Shown here one piece after another: positions 16,197-24,023 of a stretch of DNA of 50,826 nt. The notes beneath the pieces were generated by a model. It saw only the letters and a list, made by a program, of their open reading frames with translations. It did no database searches and had not been told where the DNA came from. Both the position numbers and the translations under genes were made by a program. This DNA comes from Comamonadaceae bacterium (GTDB lineage Bacteria; Pseudomonadota; Gammaproteobacteria; Burkholderiales; Burkholderiaceae_C), in contig JAIXOZ010000044.1 in assembly GCA_027486495.1 (NCBI GenBank), positions 1 through 50,826 of the forward strand, written 5' to 3'. The first letter of the stretch is position 1; every line of letters begins with the position of its first letter.

Positions 16197-16634
16197 TCAA
16201 GCGTCAAGAAACGGGCTGATGCTTTGGCGGCGAGAAACTTGGCCTAGGCGGTCGTAGAGATCGACAGAGACATTCGATTCGCCTTGCAGGGCCTGAAGTG
16301 CGCCTTGGACGGCTTGGAGCTGGCGTTGCAGCAGTTGGATGTTGCGAAGATGGTCTTGTTTGGATTGCTGCAGGCCGGGCTGAAGGTCTTGCCAGACGGC
16401 CGGGGCGGGGTTTTGCGCGCTGGCCCACTGGGCAAACCAGGCCAGTCTTTCGAGAATTTGGATGCGTTCGGCCTGCAAAGCCTCAAATCCGTTCATGTCA
16501 CGAGACTTCAAAACTTCGAACTCGAGCGCCAGCAGTTCGGCCAACCGAGCCGCGTCTTGAGGGGCTGTGGCCACCCCTGCGGCCAAGGCGCCATCGTGTG
16601 ACTGCAGGTCAGAGTGAGAAGGCTGATGGCTCAT
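16197..16634 (-). CDS. flgN: Flagellar chaperone FlgN-like protein
   Basis: This 145-residue mostly helical protein directly follows flgM (7 bp gap) on the same strand, as flgN does in enterics and other proteobacteria. FlgN is the cytoplasmic export chaperone for the hook-junction proteins FlgK and FlgL, both encoded in this window. The sequence fits the FlgN type: a long N-terminal helix with LAELLALEFEVLKSRDMNGF and LQAERIQILERL, then a glutamine-rich middle helix QLLQRQLQAVQGALQALQ. The family is weakly conserved, so the call depends on context as well. Confidence 0.82.
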   Translation of the reverse strand: MSHQPSHSDLQSHDGALAAGVATAPQDAARLAELLALEFEVLKSRDMNGFEALQAERIQILERLAWFAQWASAQNPAPAVWQDLQPGLQQSKQDHLRNIQLLQRQLQAVQGALQALQGESNVSVDLYDRLGQVSRRQSISPFLDA

Positions 16635-16641
16635 ACAAATG

Positions 16642-16944
16642 TCAGTCTTGGATCATTTTCTCAATGGCCATGAAGTTTTCGGCAATGCGACGCGAGTCAA
16701 TCGGGTACTGACCTTGCTGAAGGGCCAGTTTGATGGCATCGACTTTGACTCGGTCGAATTCGGGTTCTTGCATGGCTTTTTGCGCAACTTCACTCAGTTT
16801 GACTTGGTCAGATTCGGCTGGCGTTGACTTCGAGAGACTCTCGGAAGCAGCCTCAGACGAACGCCCAGGAGCCTTCGCGGCCGCTTGGCGATTGGACGAG
16901 TCCATTTGGGCGACCCGACGGAAATTAGAGATGGGATCAGTCAT
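16642..16944 (-). CDS. flgM: Anti-sigma-28 factor FlgM
   Basis: This 100-residue protein has the FlgM layout: a disordered N-terminal half rich in Ser, Ala and Lys, then the sigma28-binding C-terminus with DQVKLSEVAQKAMQEPEFD and VDAIKLALQQGQYPIDSRRI. FlgM holds FliA inactive until the hook is complete and is then exported. A sigma28 promoter (16999-17025) lies directly upstream, so FliA drives its own inhibitor and, through flgN, the chaperone of late substrates. fliA itself is outside the window. Confidence 0.93.
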   Translation of the reverse strand: MTDPISNFRRVAQMDSSNRQAAAKAPGRSSEAASESLSKSTPAESDQVKLSEVAQKAMQEPEFDRVKVDAIKLALQQGQYPIDSRRIAENFMAIEKMIQD

Positions 16945-16998
16945 GATGGTTCTCTTTTCTGGCCTCTGTTCAATGAGCTGAGACCTCGCTCGTATTCA

Positions 16999-17025
16999 GG
17001 ATCGACAGCAGATTCTAGAACTTGA
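16999..17025 (-). promoter_or_regulatory. Sigma28 (FliA) promoter of flgMN
   Basis: Read on the minus strand: TCAA, a 15-base spacer beginning GTTC, then GTCGATCC. This matches the TAAA-N15-GCCGATAA consensus in spacing and in the CGAT core. It ends 55 bp upstream of the flgM start. The same pattern recurs before fliD, flaG and flagellin 1. Confidence 0.78.
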
Positions 17026-17068
17026 GCGGGGTGGGCTGTTTTTTTCAAGGTTTACACGGATTGGGGCT

Positions 17069-17884
17069 TCAAAGACCGTCAACCTCGTTGGGGCCTTTGA
17101 CCAAACCCGTGAGCAGGCGTCCGGATTCCCGATTTTTAAGCTTAATTTGCTCGCCATAGCGGCCGTCTTGCATGGCTTCAACCCGCGCAGAAATCTTAAA
17201 ACCGCTGGCTTGACCCACGGATATCAAGACCATTTGACCTTTTTTGACCAGCACGGTGGGCCGAATGTCCTGATTGCGCAATGGGGTGTCGGGGCGCACA
17301 TCGCGAACCACTTCGGCGTACAACACTTGCGTGACATGTTCGAGCACATTCACGGGCATGCCCAATGTATCGACCTCAGCGAGCCGAACATGAGAGGCAC
17401 TCAGCTGCATGCCGCGCTGCAAGGGCACCGCAGCCACCAGCACTTGACGCTGCTCGGGTGCGGGGGCAGCCGCTGGGCTGGGGGCTGGCTTGAGGGCGGG
17501 GGCCGTTTGACCTGAGATGGCGATACGCACATAGAGCTGCCAGGCAGGCTTTGGACAGCGCACACGAACGGTTTGGGTGCTGGCAAAGGGCAGGTCCATG
17601 GTGAGGGCTTGACTGCAGTCTTTGATTTGCATGCGCGGGTCCATCGGGGCGATGTCGACGGTTTCGGGCAGAACCGATTGGGTTTGCGCCACCCAAGTGA
17701 TCACCGCTTTGTGCAGCGCCTGAGCCCCAGAGTTGGAAACAACCTGCGGCGCGCTCATGGCATTGAGACTGATCACCCAGAGAGTCAGGCACATCCACAG
17801 GCCCCGGATCGTGAGGCGATCGCCAAGTCGGCACAGCATTTGCATGGTGAGTTTCATCGGTGTGGAAGTTTTGACAGTGTTCAT
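17069..17884 (-). CDS. flgA: Flagellar P-ring assembly chaperone FlgA
   Basis: FlgA is a periplasmic chaperone that helps FlgI form the P ring. The 271-residue product has an uncleaved-looking basic start, a hydrophobic segment (LWMCLTLWVISLNAMSA, probably the signal peptide), a Pro/Ala-rich linker, and a C-terminal SAF/ChapFlgA domain. That domain includes VLVAAVPLQRGMQLSASHV, EVVRDVRPDTPLRNQDI and VKKGQMVLISV. The ATG at 17884 has GGA just upstream; TTG at 17893 and ATG at 17857 are alternatives. It is transcribed away from the LysM gene and towards flgMN, but a separate sigma28 promoter sits before flgM. Confidence 0.92.
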   Translation of the reverse strand: MNTVKTSTPMKLTMQMLCRLGDRLTIRGLWMCLTLWVISLNAMSAPQVVSNSGAQALHKAVITWVAQTQSVLPETVDIAPMDPRMQIKDCSQALTMDLPFASTQTVRVRCPKPAWQLYVRIAISGQTAPALKPAPSPAAAPAPEQRQVLVAAVPLQRGMQLSASHVRLAEVDTLGMPVNVLEHVTQVLYAEVVRDVRPDTPLRNQDIRPTVLVKKGQMVLISVGQASGFKISARVEAMQDGRYGEQIKLKNRESGRLLTGLVKGPNEVDGL

Positions 17885-17898
17885 GATTTCCAATTACC

Positions 17899-17915
17899 AA
17901 GCAAAAACGAGACCA
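17899..17915 (-). promoter_or_regulatory. Weak sigma54-like element upstream of flgA
   Basis: On the minus strand TGG and TTGC are placed with exactly ten bases between the GG and GC pairs, as sigma54 needs, but the rest of the -24 box is poor. If used, transcription would begin only a few bases before the ATG at 17884, favouring the internal start at 17857. Listed as a possibility only. Confidence 0.25.
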
Positions 17916-17949
17916 GGCCCAACCATCGCCCTTTGAAACCACCCCAACC

Positions 17950-19080
17950 ATGAGCAACTTGTTGCCCCCTTTGTCCAGTCTGCCAGCGCTGACCCGTTCT
18001 GCCCCTTTGGTTGGCGGCGCAGACTTGTCCGCAGCCAGCCGGTCGGTGGCCTTTGGACAGGTGCTGGCCGATGTGGCCTCACCCATTTCGGTGAGGCGGG
18101 CGCAAGAAGGTGACACTCTGATCGGATTGGTCAAGGCCCATTACCGGCAAAACCAGCAACCGATCTCCGAGAGCCAAGCCATTCGTCTGGCCCACAAAGT
18201 CGCTGCACACAACCAGATCAAGAACCCGGATTTGATCTTGACGGGTCAAAAGATCGACTTTGCTGTGCTGCAGATGCCTGCGCTGGCCCGTACCACCCCA
18301 CCCGGACCGCTGGACTTGAATCCGAAAAGCACCCAGTTTGTGAGGCAACTCCATGCTTCAGGCGAGCCCACGCCGACCGCCCACGCTGCGGCCACCCGGC
18401 CCACCTGGTGGCAATCCAACTCGACCGCCCAAGGCAGCCACCCGGTGCTTGAGCGCACATTGTCCCGCGCTGTGGCCAAAGGTTTTGTGCCATCCGCCCA
18501 ACTGTCCGCCGTGCGCGACAAGGTGATGGCGCTGGCCGAACGTTACAACTTTAGGCCCGATGACTTTGCCCGACTCACTTTGATGGAAAGCGGCGGCATG
18601 AACCCACAGGCCACCAACGGCAGTTGCCACGGCATCATCCAGTTTTGCGATGGCGAAAATCGCGGGGCAGCCTCGGTGGGCCTGAAGGACAACCCCCGCT
18701 CCATTTTGGGCATGGGACTGCTCCAGCAGTTGGATTTGGTCGACCGGTATTTTTCGCAAGCGGGTTTGCGCCTCAACGGGCCACCTGTGGGCTTGGACGA
18801 TTTGTACCTGACGGTGCTGACCCCTGCCGCCAAAAGAGAAACGCGCCCCGACGCACCGCTGCCCATTGCCGGGCCACAGGCGCGCTACCTGCATGTAGGC
18901 CAAGACACACGAGGCCCCATCACACGCAATTCGATTTTGGCTGGACTTCACCGTTTGACCGACACCCTGCTGCAAGCCCTTCCTGCCCCAGCCAATGCGG
19001 TCATGGGCAACGCCAGCAAAAACCAAATCACCCGCTTGTATGAGGACGTCGCCCAGGCTTCGCCCGCGACGCGGCGCTGA
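17950..19080 (+). CDS. LysM plus lysozyme-like protein, candidate flagellar peptidoglycan hydrolase
   Basis: This 376-residue protein has a LysM domain at about 46-104 (RRAQEGDTLIGLVKAHY through NPDLILTGQKIDF), a Thr/Ala-rich linker, and a lysozyme-like domain from about 165. In the latter, LTLMESGGMNPQATNGSCHG carries a Glu-Ser pair (Glu213) followed by GIIQFCDG, as in lytic transglycosylases of the SLT type. No signal peptide is visible at the N-terminus, so if it acts on the wall it may leave by the flagellar export path, as FlgJ does. It is divergent from flgA and just upstream of flgB. FlgJ in this window lacks a hydrolase domain, which makes this gene the best candidate for rod-stage wall cutting. 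That role is inference. Confidence 0.75.
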   Translation: MSNLLPPLSSLPALTRSAPLVGGADLSAASRSVAFGQVLADVASPISVRRAQEGDTLIGLVKAHYRQNQQPISESQAIRLAHKVAAHNQIKNPDLILTGQKIDFAVLQMPALARTTPPGPLDLNPKSTQFVRQLHASGEPTPTAHAAATRPTWWQSNSTAQGSHPVLERTLSRAVAKGFVPSAQLSAVRDKVMALAERYNFRPDDFARLTLMESGGMNPQATNGSCHGIIQFCDGENRGAASVGLKDNPRSILGMGLLQQLDLVDRYFSQAGLRLNGPPVGLDDLYLTVLTPAAKRETRPDAPLPIAGPQARYLHVGQDTRGPITRNSILAGLHRLTDTLLQALPAPANAVMGNASKNQITRLYEDVAQASPATRR

Positions 19081-19084
19081 GCAA

Positions 19085-19143
19085 CGGCAAAGATTTGCCG
19101 CTGCCTGCGGCAACGGACGGCAAATTGCCGCTGACACCGGCAA
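19085..19143. promoter_or_regulatory. Cluster of CGGCAA half-sites, candidate enhancer for the flgB operon
   Basis: Six copies of CGGCAA lie in 59 bp, in both orientations. Four of them form two palindromes: CGGCAAA-GA-TTTGCCG at 19085-19100 and CGGCAA-A-TTGCCG at 19118-19130. Single copies start at 19108 and 19138. The cluster ends 40 bp upstream of a sigma54 promoter, the usual place for an enhancer-binding protein. From memory, FlrC/FlbD-type flagellar activators recognise related CGGC-containing sites. The regulator encoded at 38161 is the candidate ligand. Confidence 0.68.
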
Positions 19144-19181
19144 GGCACCACGGGGCTAAACCCAAAGAAAACAAAAGAATC

Positions 19182-19198
19182 TGGCACAAGTCTTGCAT
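19182..19198 (+). promoter_or_regulatory. Sigma54 promoter of the flgB operon
   Basis: TGGCAC at 19182-19187 and TTGCAT at 19193-19198 have the strict ten-base gap between GG and GC. It is a near-consensus -24/-12 promoter. The start of flgB is 94 bp downstream. It should drive flgB to flgL, where gaps between genes are short. Confidence 0.88.
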
Positions 19199-19291
19199 TC
19201 ATCGACACCAAGCCGCTCTACTTGAGCGTTTCTCGTCAAAAGTTTGACGGACCTTGAACACCGAACTCGCATCACCAGCCAAGGAGTCCCA

Positions 19292-19681
19292 ATGAATTTG
19301 TTAAACCAGGCACTCGGCGTGCATGAACAAGCTTTGCAAGTCAAAAGCCGCCGCCTTGAGGTGTTGGCACAAAACATTGCGAACGCTGATACCCCGCACT
19401 ACAAGGCGCGTGACATCGATTTCAAGGCCGTCATGAGCCAAGCACAGCAACAAGAAAACAGCATGTCGGCCACCAACAGCGGGCACTTTGGTCTGGGCCA
19501 AAGCATAGACGCCGACGGCATGCGGTTTCGCACCCCCTTTAACACCTCGTTTGACGGCAACACCGTTGAAATGAGTGTGGAACAAGCCCAGTACGGTAAA
19601 GCCGCCGCCGACTACCAGGCCACGTTGAATTTTCTGGAAAGCCGCGTGAGCGGCATTCGCAAAGCTTTGCGAGGAGACTGA
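19292..19681 (+). CDS. flgB: Flagellar proximal rod protein FlgB
   Basis: FlgB is one of the rod proteins that cross the periplasm. The 129-residue product has the rod N-terminus (ALGVHEQALQVKSRRLEVLAQNIANADTPHYKARDIDF) read over two adjacent helices, and a C-terminal helix with QYGKAAADYQATLNFLESRVSG. ATG 19292 is preferred over an upstream in-frame start because AAGGAG lies 7 bases before it. It opens the long flg operon behind a sigma54 promoter. Confidence 0.95.
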   Translation: MNLLNQALGVHEQALQVKSRRLEVLAQNIANADTPHYKARDIDFKAVMSQAQQQENSMSATNSGHFGLGQSIDADGMRFRTPFNTSFDGNTVEMSVEQAQYGKAAADYQATLNFLESRVSGIRKALRGD

Positions 19682-19683
19682 TC

Positions 19684-20109
19684 ATGAGCATGGACAATAT
19701 TTTTGGCATTGCGGGCACAGCGCTGAACGCGCAACTGACCCGCATGAACGCCACCGCCTCCAACTTGGCCAACGCGGGCACGGTATCGACCAACGAGACC
19801 GGTGCTTTTCGTGCCAAGCGCCCGATCTTCAAGGCGCTGATTGACGAGCAAATGACCCACAGCGGCGCGCCTTATGTGGGTGGCGTCAAGGTCGACCGCA
19901 TGGCCGACGACACCATCCCGCCTCGCCGGGTGTCCGATCCACGCAACCCCTTGGCCGACAAGGATGGTTACGTCTACCAATCGAACGTGAGTGAAGTCAC
20001 TGAGATGGTCGAGATGATGGCATCGGCTCGCTCTTACCAAAACAACGTCGAAGTCATCAACACAGCGCGTCAACTGATGATGCGCACGCTGGACATCTCC
20101 AAGGCCTGA
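19684..20109 (+). CDS. flgC: Flagellar rod protein FlgC
   Basis: The 141-residue product is the second rod protein. It shows the conserved start FGIAGTALNAQLTRMNATASNLANAGTVST (in two parts), GVKVDRMADDTIPPRRVSDP in the middle, and the C-terminal SNVSEVTEMVEMMASARSYQ, the FlgC/FlgG-type tail that polymerises. It begins two bases after the flgB stop and is followed closely by flgD, so it is translated from the same message. Confidence 0.95.
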   Translation: MSMDNIFGIAGTALNAQLTRMNATASNLANAGTVSTNETGAFRAKRPIFKALIDEQMTHSGAPYVGGVKVDRMADDTIPPRRVSDPRNPLADKDGYVYQSNVSEVTEMVEMMASARSYQNNVEVINTARQLMMRTLDISKA

Positions 20110-20123
20110 CCCGAAAGCACCCC

Positions 20124-20816
20124 ATGGCCATCAACACCAACGCCACTTCATCGAGCTTGCTCAAAAACGTTTCGCGTTATGAAGACGTCAAAGACCAAGC
20201 CAAAAAAACCAATGAGGAAATGGGCAAACAGGATTTCCTGACTTTGTTCACCGCGCAGCTGCAAAACCAGAACCCGCTGGAGCCCGTCAAGAACGAGGCC
20301 TTCGTGGCCCAGTTGGCGCAATTCTCGCAATTGGAGGCGCTGACCAACATGCAAGGTTCGTTGGACACGTTTGTCACCGCCATGTCGGGCGAGCGCATGC
20401 TCAACAGCGCTTCTTTGATTGGCAAAAAAGTGGCCATCACAGACTCGCCAACCCAACTGACCAAGGGGGGCAGCATGGACGCCAGCGTCGACTTGCCTAT
20501 GGGCGCCAGTGGTGTGCAGATCAGCGTGTACGACAGCCAAGGCCGCTTGGTGCAAGAGCTGACGGCCGGACCGCAAATGCCTGGCACCACGCCTTTTACT
20601 TGGGATGGCAAAGACGCCGCACAAAACCCTGTGGCTTCTGGCCTCTACCGATTGAGTGCCACCGCGGTCGTGAACGGGAAAACCACCAACGTCCCGGTCA
20701 GCACCCTGTCCACCGTGCGCGCCATTTCCACAAACCCCACAGACGGCAGTGTCAGCGTGGAAGTCGATGGCGGCAAATCCCTGCTGTTGACCGACGTCAA
20801 GCGCGTAGGCATTTGA
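20124..20816 (+). CDS. flgD: Hook-capping protein FlgD
   Basis: FlgD caps the growing hook and helps FlgE polymerise; it is exported and later discarded. The 230-residue product carries the FlgD N-terminal signature GKQDFLTLFTAQLQNQNPLE with PVKNEAFVAQLAQFSQLEAL. The C-terminal part has the tudor/FnIII-like hook-cap domain with SVYDSQGRLVQELTAG and FTWDGKDAAQNPVASGLYRL. Length and order fit well. It is followed by flgE after 45 bp. Confidence 0.95.
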   Translation: MAINTNATSSSLLKNVSRYEDVKDQAKKTNEEMGKQDFLTLFTAQLQNQNPLEPVKNEAFVAQLAQFSQLEALTNMQGSLDTFVTAMSGERMLNSASLIGKKVAITDSPTQLTKGGSMDASVDLPMGASGVQISVYDSQGRLVQELTAGPQMPGTTPFTWDGKDAAQNPVASGLYRLSATAVVNGKTTNVPVSTLSTVRAISTNPTDGSVSVEVDGGKSLLLTDVKRVGI

Positions 20817-20861
20817 GTCCACAAGTCACCCCATTACCCCAGCACCCCGGAGCCCTTCAGC

Positions 20862-23201
20862 ATGTCCTTCTACACCTCGCTCACCGGTCTGAATTCGGCC
20901 ACCTCCCAACTCGCCGTCACCTCCAACAACATCGCCAACGTGGGCACCTCAGGCTTCAAGCGATCGCGGGCCGACTTTGGCGATATTTTTTCAACCTCGC
21001 CGCTGCAAAAATCGTCCAGCAACATCGGCCAGGGCGTCTTGCTCAAGCAAGTGAGCCAGGAATTTACACAAGGCAATATCTCGACATCGGGCAATTCGCT
21101 GGATCTTGCCATCACGGGCGACGGCTTCTTTCCACTCAAAACGCCAGATGGCCTGCAAGACGTCTACACCCGCAACGGCACCTTCACCCTGAATGACCAA
21201 AACAACGTGGTCAATTCCACGGGCCAACGCTTGGTGGCCGCATCGGTCGACTCATCCGGCAAGGCCGACCTGACCAACCTGAACCCACTGACCATTCCAC
21301 CGAAAACCATTGGCGATGCAGTGGAGACCACCAAAATCCAGTTGGGCCTGAATTTACCGGCTGACTCGGCCTTGATCACCACCGACTTTGACCGCACCAA
21401 CCCCAACACCTACAACAAAAGCACCGCCCTGACGGTGTACGACAGTGGCGGCAACGGCTACCTGGCTACGGTGTATTACGCCAAAACCCAAAACGCCACG
21501 ATCGACAGCCCTTTCTCCAAATGGCAAACCTACTTTTTTGTGGGTGACACCCAAGTCGAACCTGCGCTGCAGCAAGCGACCGATGCCGTGGGCAGCAAAT
21601 TGTTTGTCAACAAATACGGTGATGTCTTGCCCAAGGGCGATCCGCGTGTGGTGCCCAGTTCAGGCACCACCGAGATGTTTTCGTTGGACCAATTGACAGA
21701 CATTCGGGCCTCTTCGCCGGCCACAGCCGTGGGCAGTCCCTTGACCAGTGCCCATTTCACGGGCGGGGCCCTGGTAGGCGCGACCAGCGGCACTTTGAGC
21801 TTCCAGATCTTGGTCGATGGCGCAGCTCAAGCGCAAACCATCGACTACGCATTACAAGAGGGCGACTCGGACCCTCAGGCCTTGGCAACCCGTCTGGAAA
21901 TACAGATCAACAACCTCCTCGGTTCATTGCCCGACACGCTGGACGACCCGAACACGGTCAACATCAACGAGTTTCAAAAAAATGCACGCTATGGCGTCAC
22001 GGTCAACTTTGACCCGGACAAAGCCACCTTCACCATCTCCTCTGGCACCACCGGTGACACCTCCAGCATTGACATCTCGCAGGCCAACGACAAAGCCATT
22101 GCCCTGATGGGATTGGCCCCCTCGGATGACCTGAGCGTGGCCGCGTCCACCTCAGAGGCCTTGCGCGGAAAAACGAGCTTGCCGGCCGTTTTGCGCGGGG
22201 ACATCATGACCATCAACACGGCCAAAAGTGTGCTCGTCACCTCGGCCAACAAAGACTTTTTGGTCTCTGTCGACGGCATTGCCGCCAACATCGAACTGCC
22301 ATTCCCCACCATTTACACCAACATTGACGCGTTTGCCACAGCCTTGCAAGACAAAATCAACGGGATCGTAGACCCCGCTACGGGCCGCAAAGTGTCAGGC
22401 GTGACGGTGAGCTTTGACACCAAAACCAAGCAACTGACCTTCAGCACAGGCACCACCGGCAACAACGCAGCGATCCAGGTCAGCGGCTCGGCAGATTGGG
22501 GTTTAGGCAACACGGAAATGCAGTTCGGAGCCACCACCGAGTGGAAAAAACTGGCCCAGTTCACTGAAAACGGGGCTTTGCAGTTTGTCAAGAACGGCAC
22601 ACAAACCGAGGACCCCACGGGCTTGACCGACAAAACCGAATGGTGGCCCGTGTACTTGGATCGGGGAGAGCTGAGCTTTGACTTGACCGGCAAAACTGTC
22701 TCGCCATTGACCAACATGCCTTTCGAAACCGCTTTTTTACAAGGCGGCAAGGGTGCCCTGACGATGTCGATCGACTTCACCAAATCGACCCAATATTCCA
22801 GCGCTTTTGCCGTACTGTCGCAGTACCAGGACGGTGCCCCAGAGGGGGAGCTGATGGGCTTGGACATTGGCCCTGACGGCTTGGTCAACGCCACGTATTC
22901 CAACGGCTCGCAAGTGTCATTGGGCAAGATCGTGCTCGCCAACTTCTCCAGCCCCTCAGGTCTGCGCCAAGTGGGTGACGCCAGTTACCTGGCAGAGGCC
23001 GCCTCTGGTGTGGCCAAGATCGGTGAAGCGGGTTCGGCCGGTTTTGGCTCCATCCGCGCAGGTGCCACCGAGCGTGCCAACGTGGACTTGACCCAAGAGT
23101 TGGTGGACCTGATCACCGCACAGCGGAACTTCCAGGCCAACGCCAAAGCCATTGAAACCAGCTCCACCATGACCAGCGCCATCATCAACATCCGTTCTTG
23201 A
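20862..23201 (+). CDS. flgE: Flagellar hook protein FlgE, unusually long
   Basis: FlgE builds the hook. The N-terminus SFYTSLTGLNSATSQLAVTS, then NNIANVGTSGFKRSRADFGD, and the C-terminus NVDLTQELVDLITAQRNFQA are textbook. At 779 residues it is nearly twice the roughly 400 of enteric FlgE. The extra length lies in the surface-exposed middle. Two similar modules can be seen there, at about 21781-22120 and 22198-22500. Each has a strand with VDG, a helix, then VTV.FD and a strand ending in TGTTG or SGTTG followed by a polar turn. They look like an internal duplication. Such inserts should decorate the outside of the hook. Confidence 0.94.
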   Translation: MSFYTSLTGLNSATSQLAVTSNNIANVGTSGFKRSRADFGDIFSTSPLQKSSSNIGQGVLLKQVSQEFTQGNISTSGNSLDLAITGDGFFPLKTPDGLQDVYTRNGTFTLNDQNNVVNSTGQRLVAASVDSSGKADLTNLNPLTIPPKTIGDAVETTKIQLGLNLPADSALITTDFDRTNPNTYNKSTALTVYDSGGNGYLATVYYAKTQNATIDSPFSKWQTYFFVGDTQVEPALQQATDAVGSKLFVNKYGDVLPKGDPRVVPSSGTTEMFSLDQLTDIRASSPATAVGSPLTSAHFTGGALVGATSGTLSFQILVDGAAQAQTIDYALQEGDSDPQALATRLEIQINNLLGSLPDTLDDPNTVNINEFQKNARYGVTVNFDPDKATFTISSGTTGDTSSIDISQANDKAIALMGLAPSDDLSVAASTSEALRGKTSLPAVLRGDIMTINTAKSVLVTSANKDFLVSVDGIAANIELPFPTIYTNIDAFATALQDKINGIVDPATGRKVSGVTVSFDTKTKQLTFSTGTTGNNAAIQVSGSADWGLGNTEMQFGATTEWKKLAQFTENGALQFVKNGTQTEDPTGLTDKTEWWPVYLDRGELSFDLTGKTVSPLTNMPFETAFLQGGKGALTMSIDFTKSTQYSSAFAVLSQYQDGAPEGELMGLDIGPDGLVNATYSNGSQVSLGKIVLANFSSPSGLRQVGDASYLAEAASGVAKIGEAGSAGFGSIRAGATERANVDLTQELVDLITAQRNFQANAKAIETSSTMTSAIINIRS

Positions 23202-23242
23202 TGCCTTAAATCCCCCCTGACCCCAACCTTGAGAACGCCCCC

Positions 23243-24004
23243 ATGGACCGCCTTGTCTTTACAGCTAGCACCACCATCAAAGAGCAAGGCACAGCACGCC
23301 ATGTGCTGGTCAATGACCTGGCCAACGTGTCGACGGTGGGTTTCAAAAGCAGCTATGACGTCGCACTGACATCGGTCAAAGTCGAGGGCCCTGGTTTTGC
23401 CACGCGATACCAAGCCCAAAGCATGGCCCGCGACACGTTACGCTTAGATCCCGGCCCCATCGTGGCCACGGGCCGCCCATTGGATGTCGCCATGGGCGCA
23501 GCCGCAGTCCTGACAGTTCAGGCCCCGAACGGCGACCAAGCCTTCACGCGCCGAGGCGACCTCAGAGTCAATATCCAAGGGCAGCTCGAAAATGGTTCAG
23601 GCCATTTGGTGCTGGGCGATGGCGGGCCCATTGCCATCCCCCCCGGACTTCTTGTCAGCATCAACGCCGACGGCAGCATTTACGCGCGCGATCCCGCGCA
23701 AGCAGGGCCCGCACCCGATGTACCGATTGGACAGTTGCGATTGCGAGATGCTTCATCGGTCAGCCTCAGTCGCCGCGAAGATGGTTTATTCAAGGTGTCG
23801 GGTAAACCCAATGGCACAGATATTGCTGCAACTGACCAACTGCCGCAAGTGATCCCGGGGGCCTTAGAGGGCAGCAACGTCAGTGCCATTGAGGCCATGA
23901 CCCGGTTGATTGATCACTCCCGCAGTTTTGAAAGTCAAATTCGAATCATCAAGGAAATGAAGGGACTCGACGAGTCCGGCGCTTCCATGATGAAAGCCGC
24001 TTAA
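23243..24004 (+). CDS. flgF: Flagellar rod protein FlgF
   Basis: This 253-residue proximal rod protein starts MDRLVFTASTTIKEQGTARH, continues with VLVNDLANVSTVGFKSSYDV, and has the mid-region RRGDLRVNIQGQLENGSGHL. It ends with GALEGSNVSAIEAMTRLIDHSRSFE, the shared FlgF/FlgG tail that forms the polymer core. It follows flgE after 41 bp and precedes flgG. Confidence 0.95.
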   Translation: MDRLVFTASTTIKEQGTARHVLVNDLANVSTVGFKSSYDVALTSVKVEGPGFATRYQAQSMARDTLRLDPGPIVATGRPLDVAMGAAAVLTVQAPNGDQAFTRRGDLRVNIQGQLENGSGHLVLGDGGPIAIPPGLLVSINADGSIYARDPAQAGPAPDVPIGQLRLRDASSVSLSRREDGLFKVSGKPNGTDIAATDQLPQVIPGALEGSNVSAIEAMTRLIDHSRSFESQIRIIKEMKGLDESGASMMKAA

Positions 24005-24023
24005 CACCTGACAGGAGAGCCCC

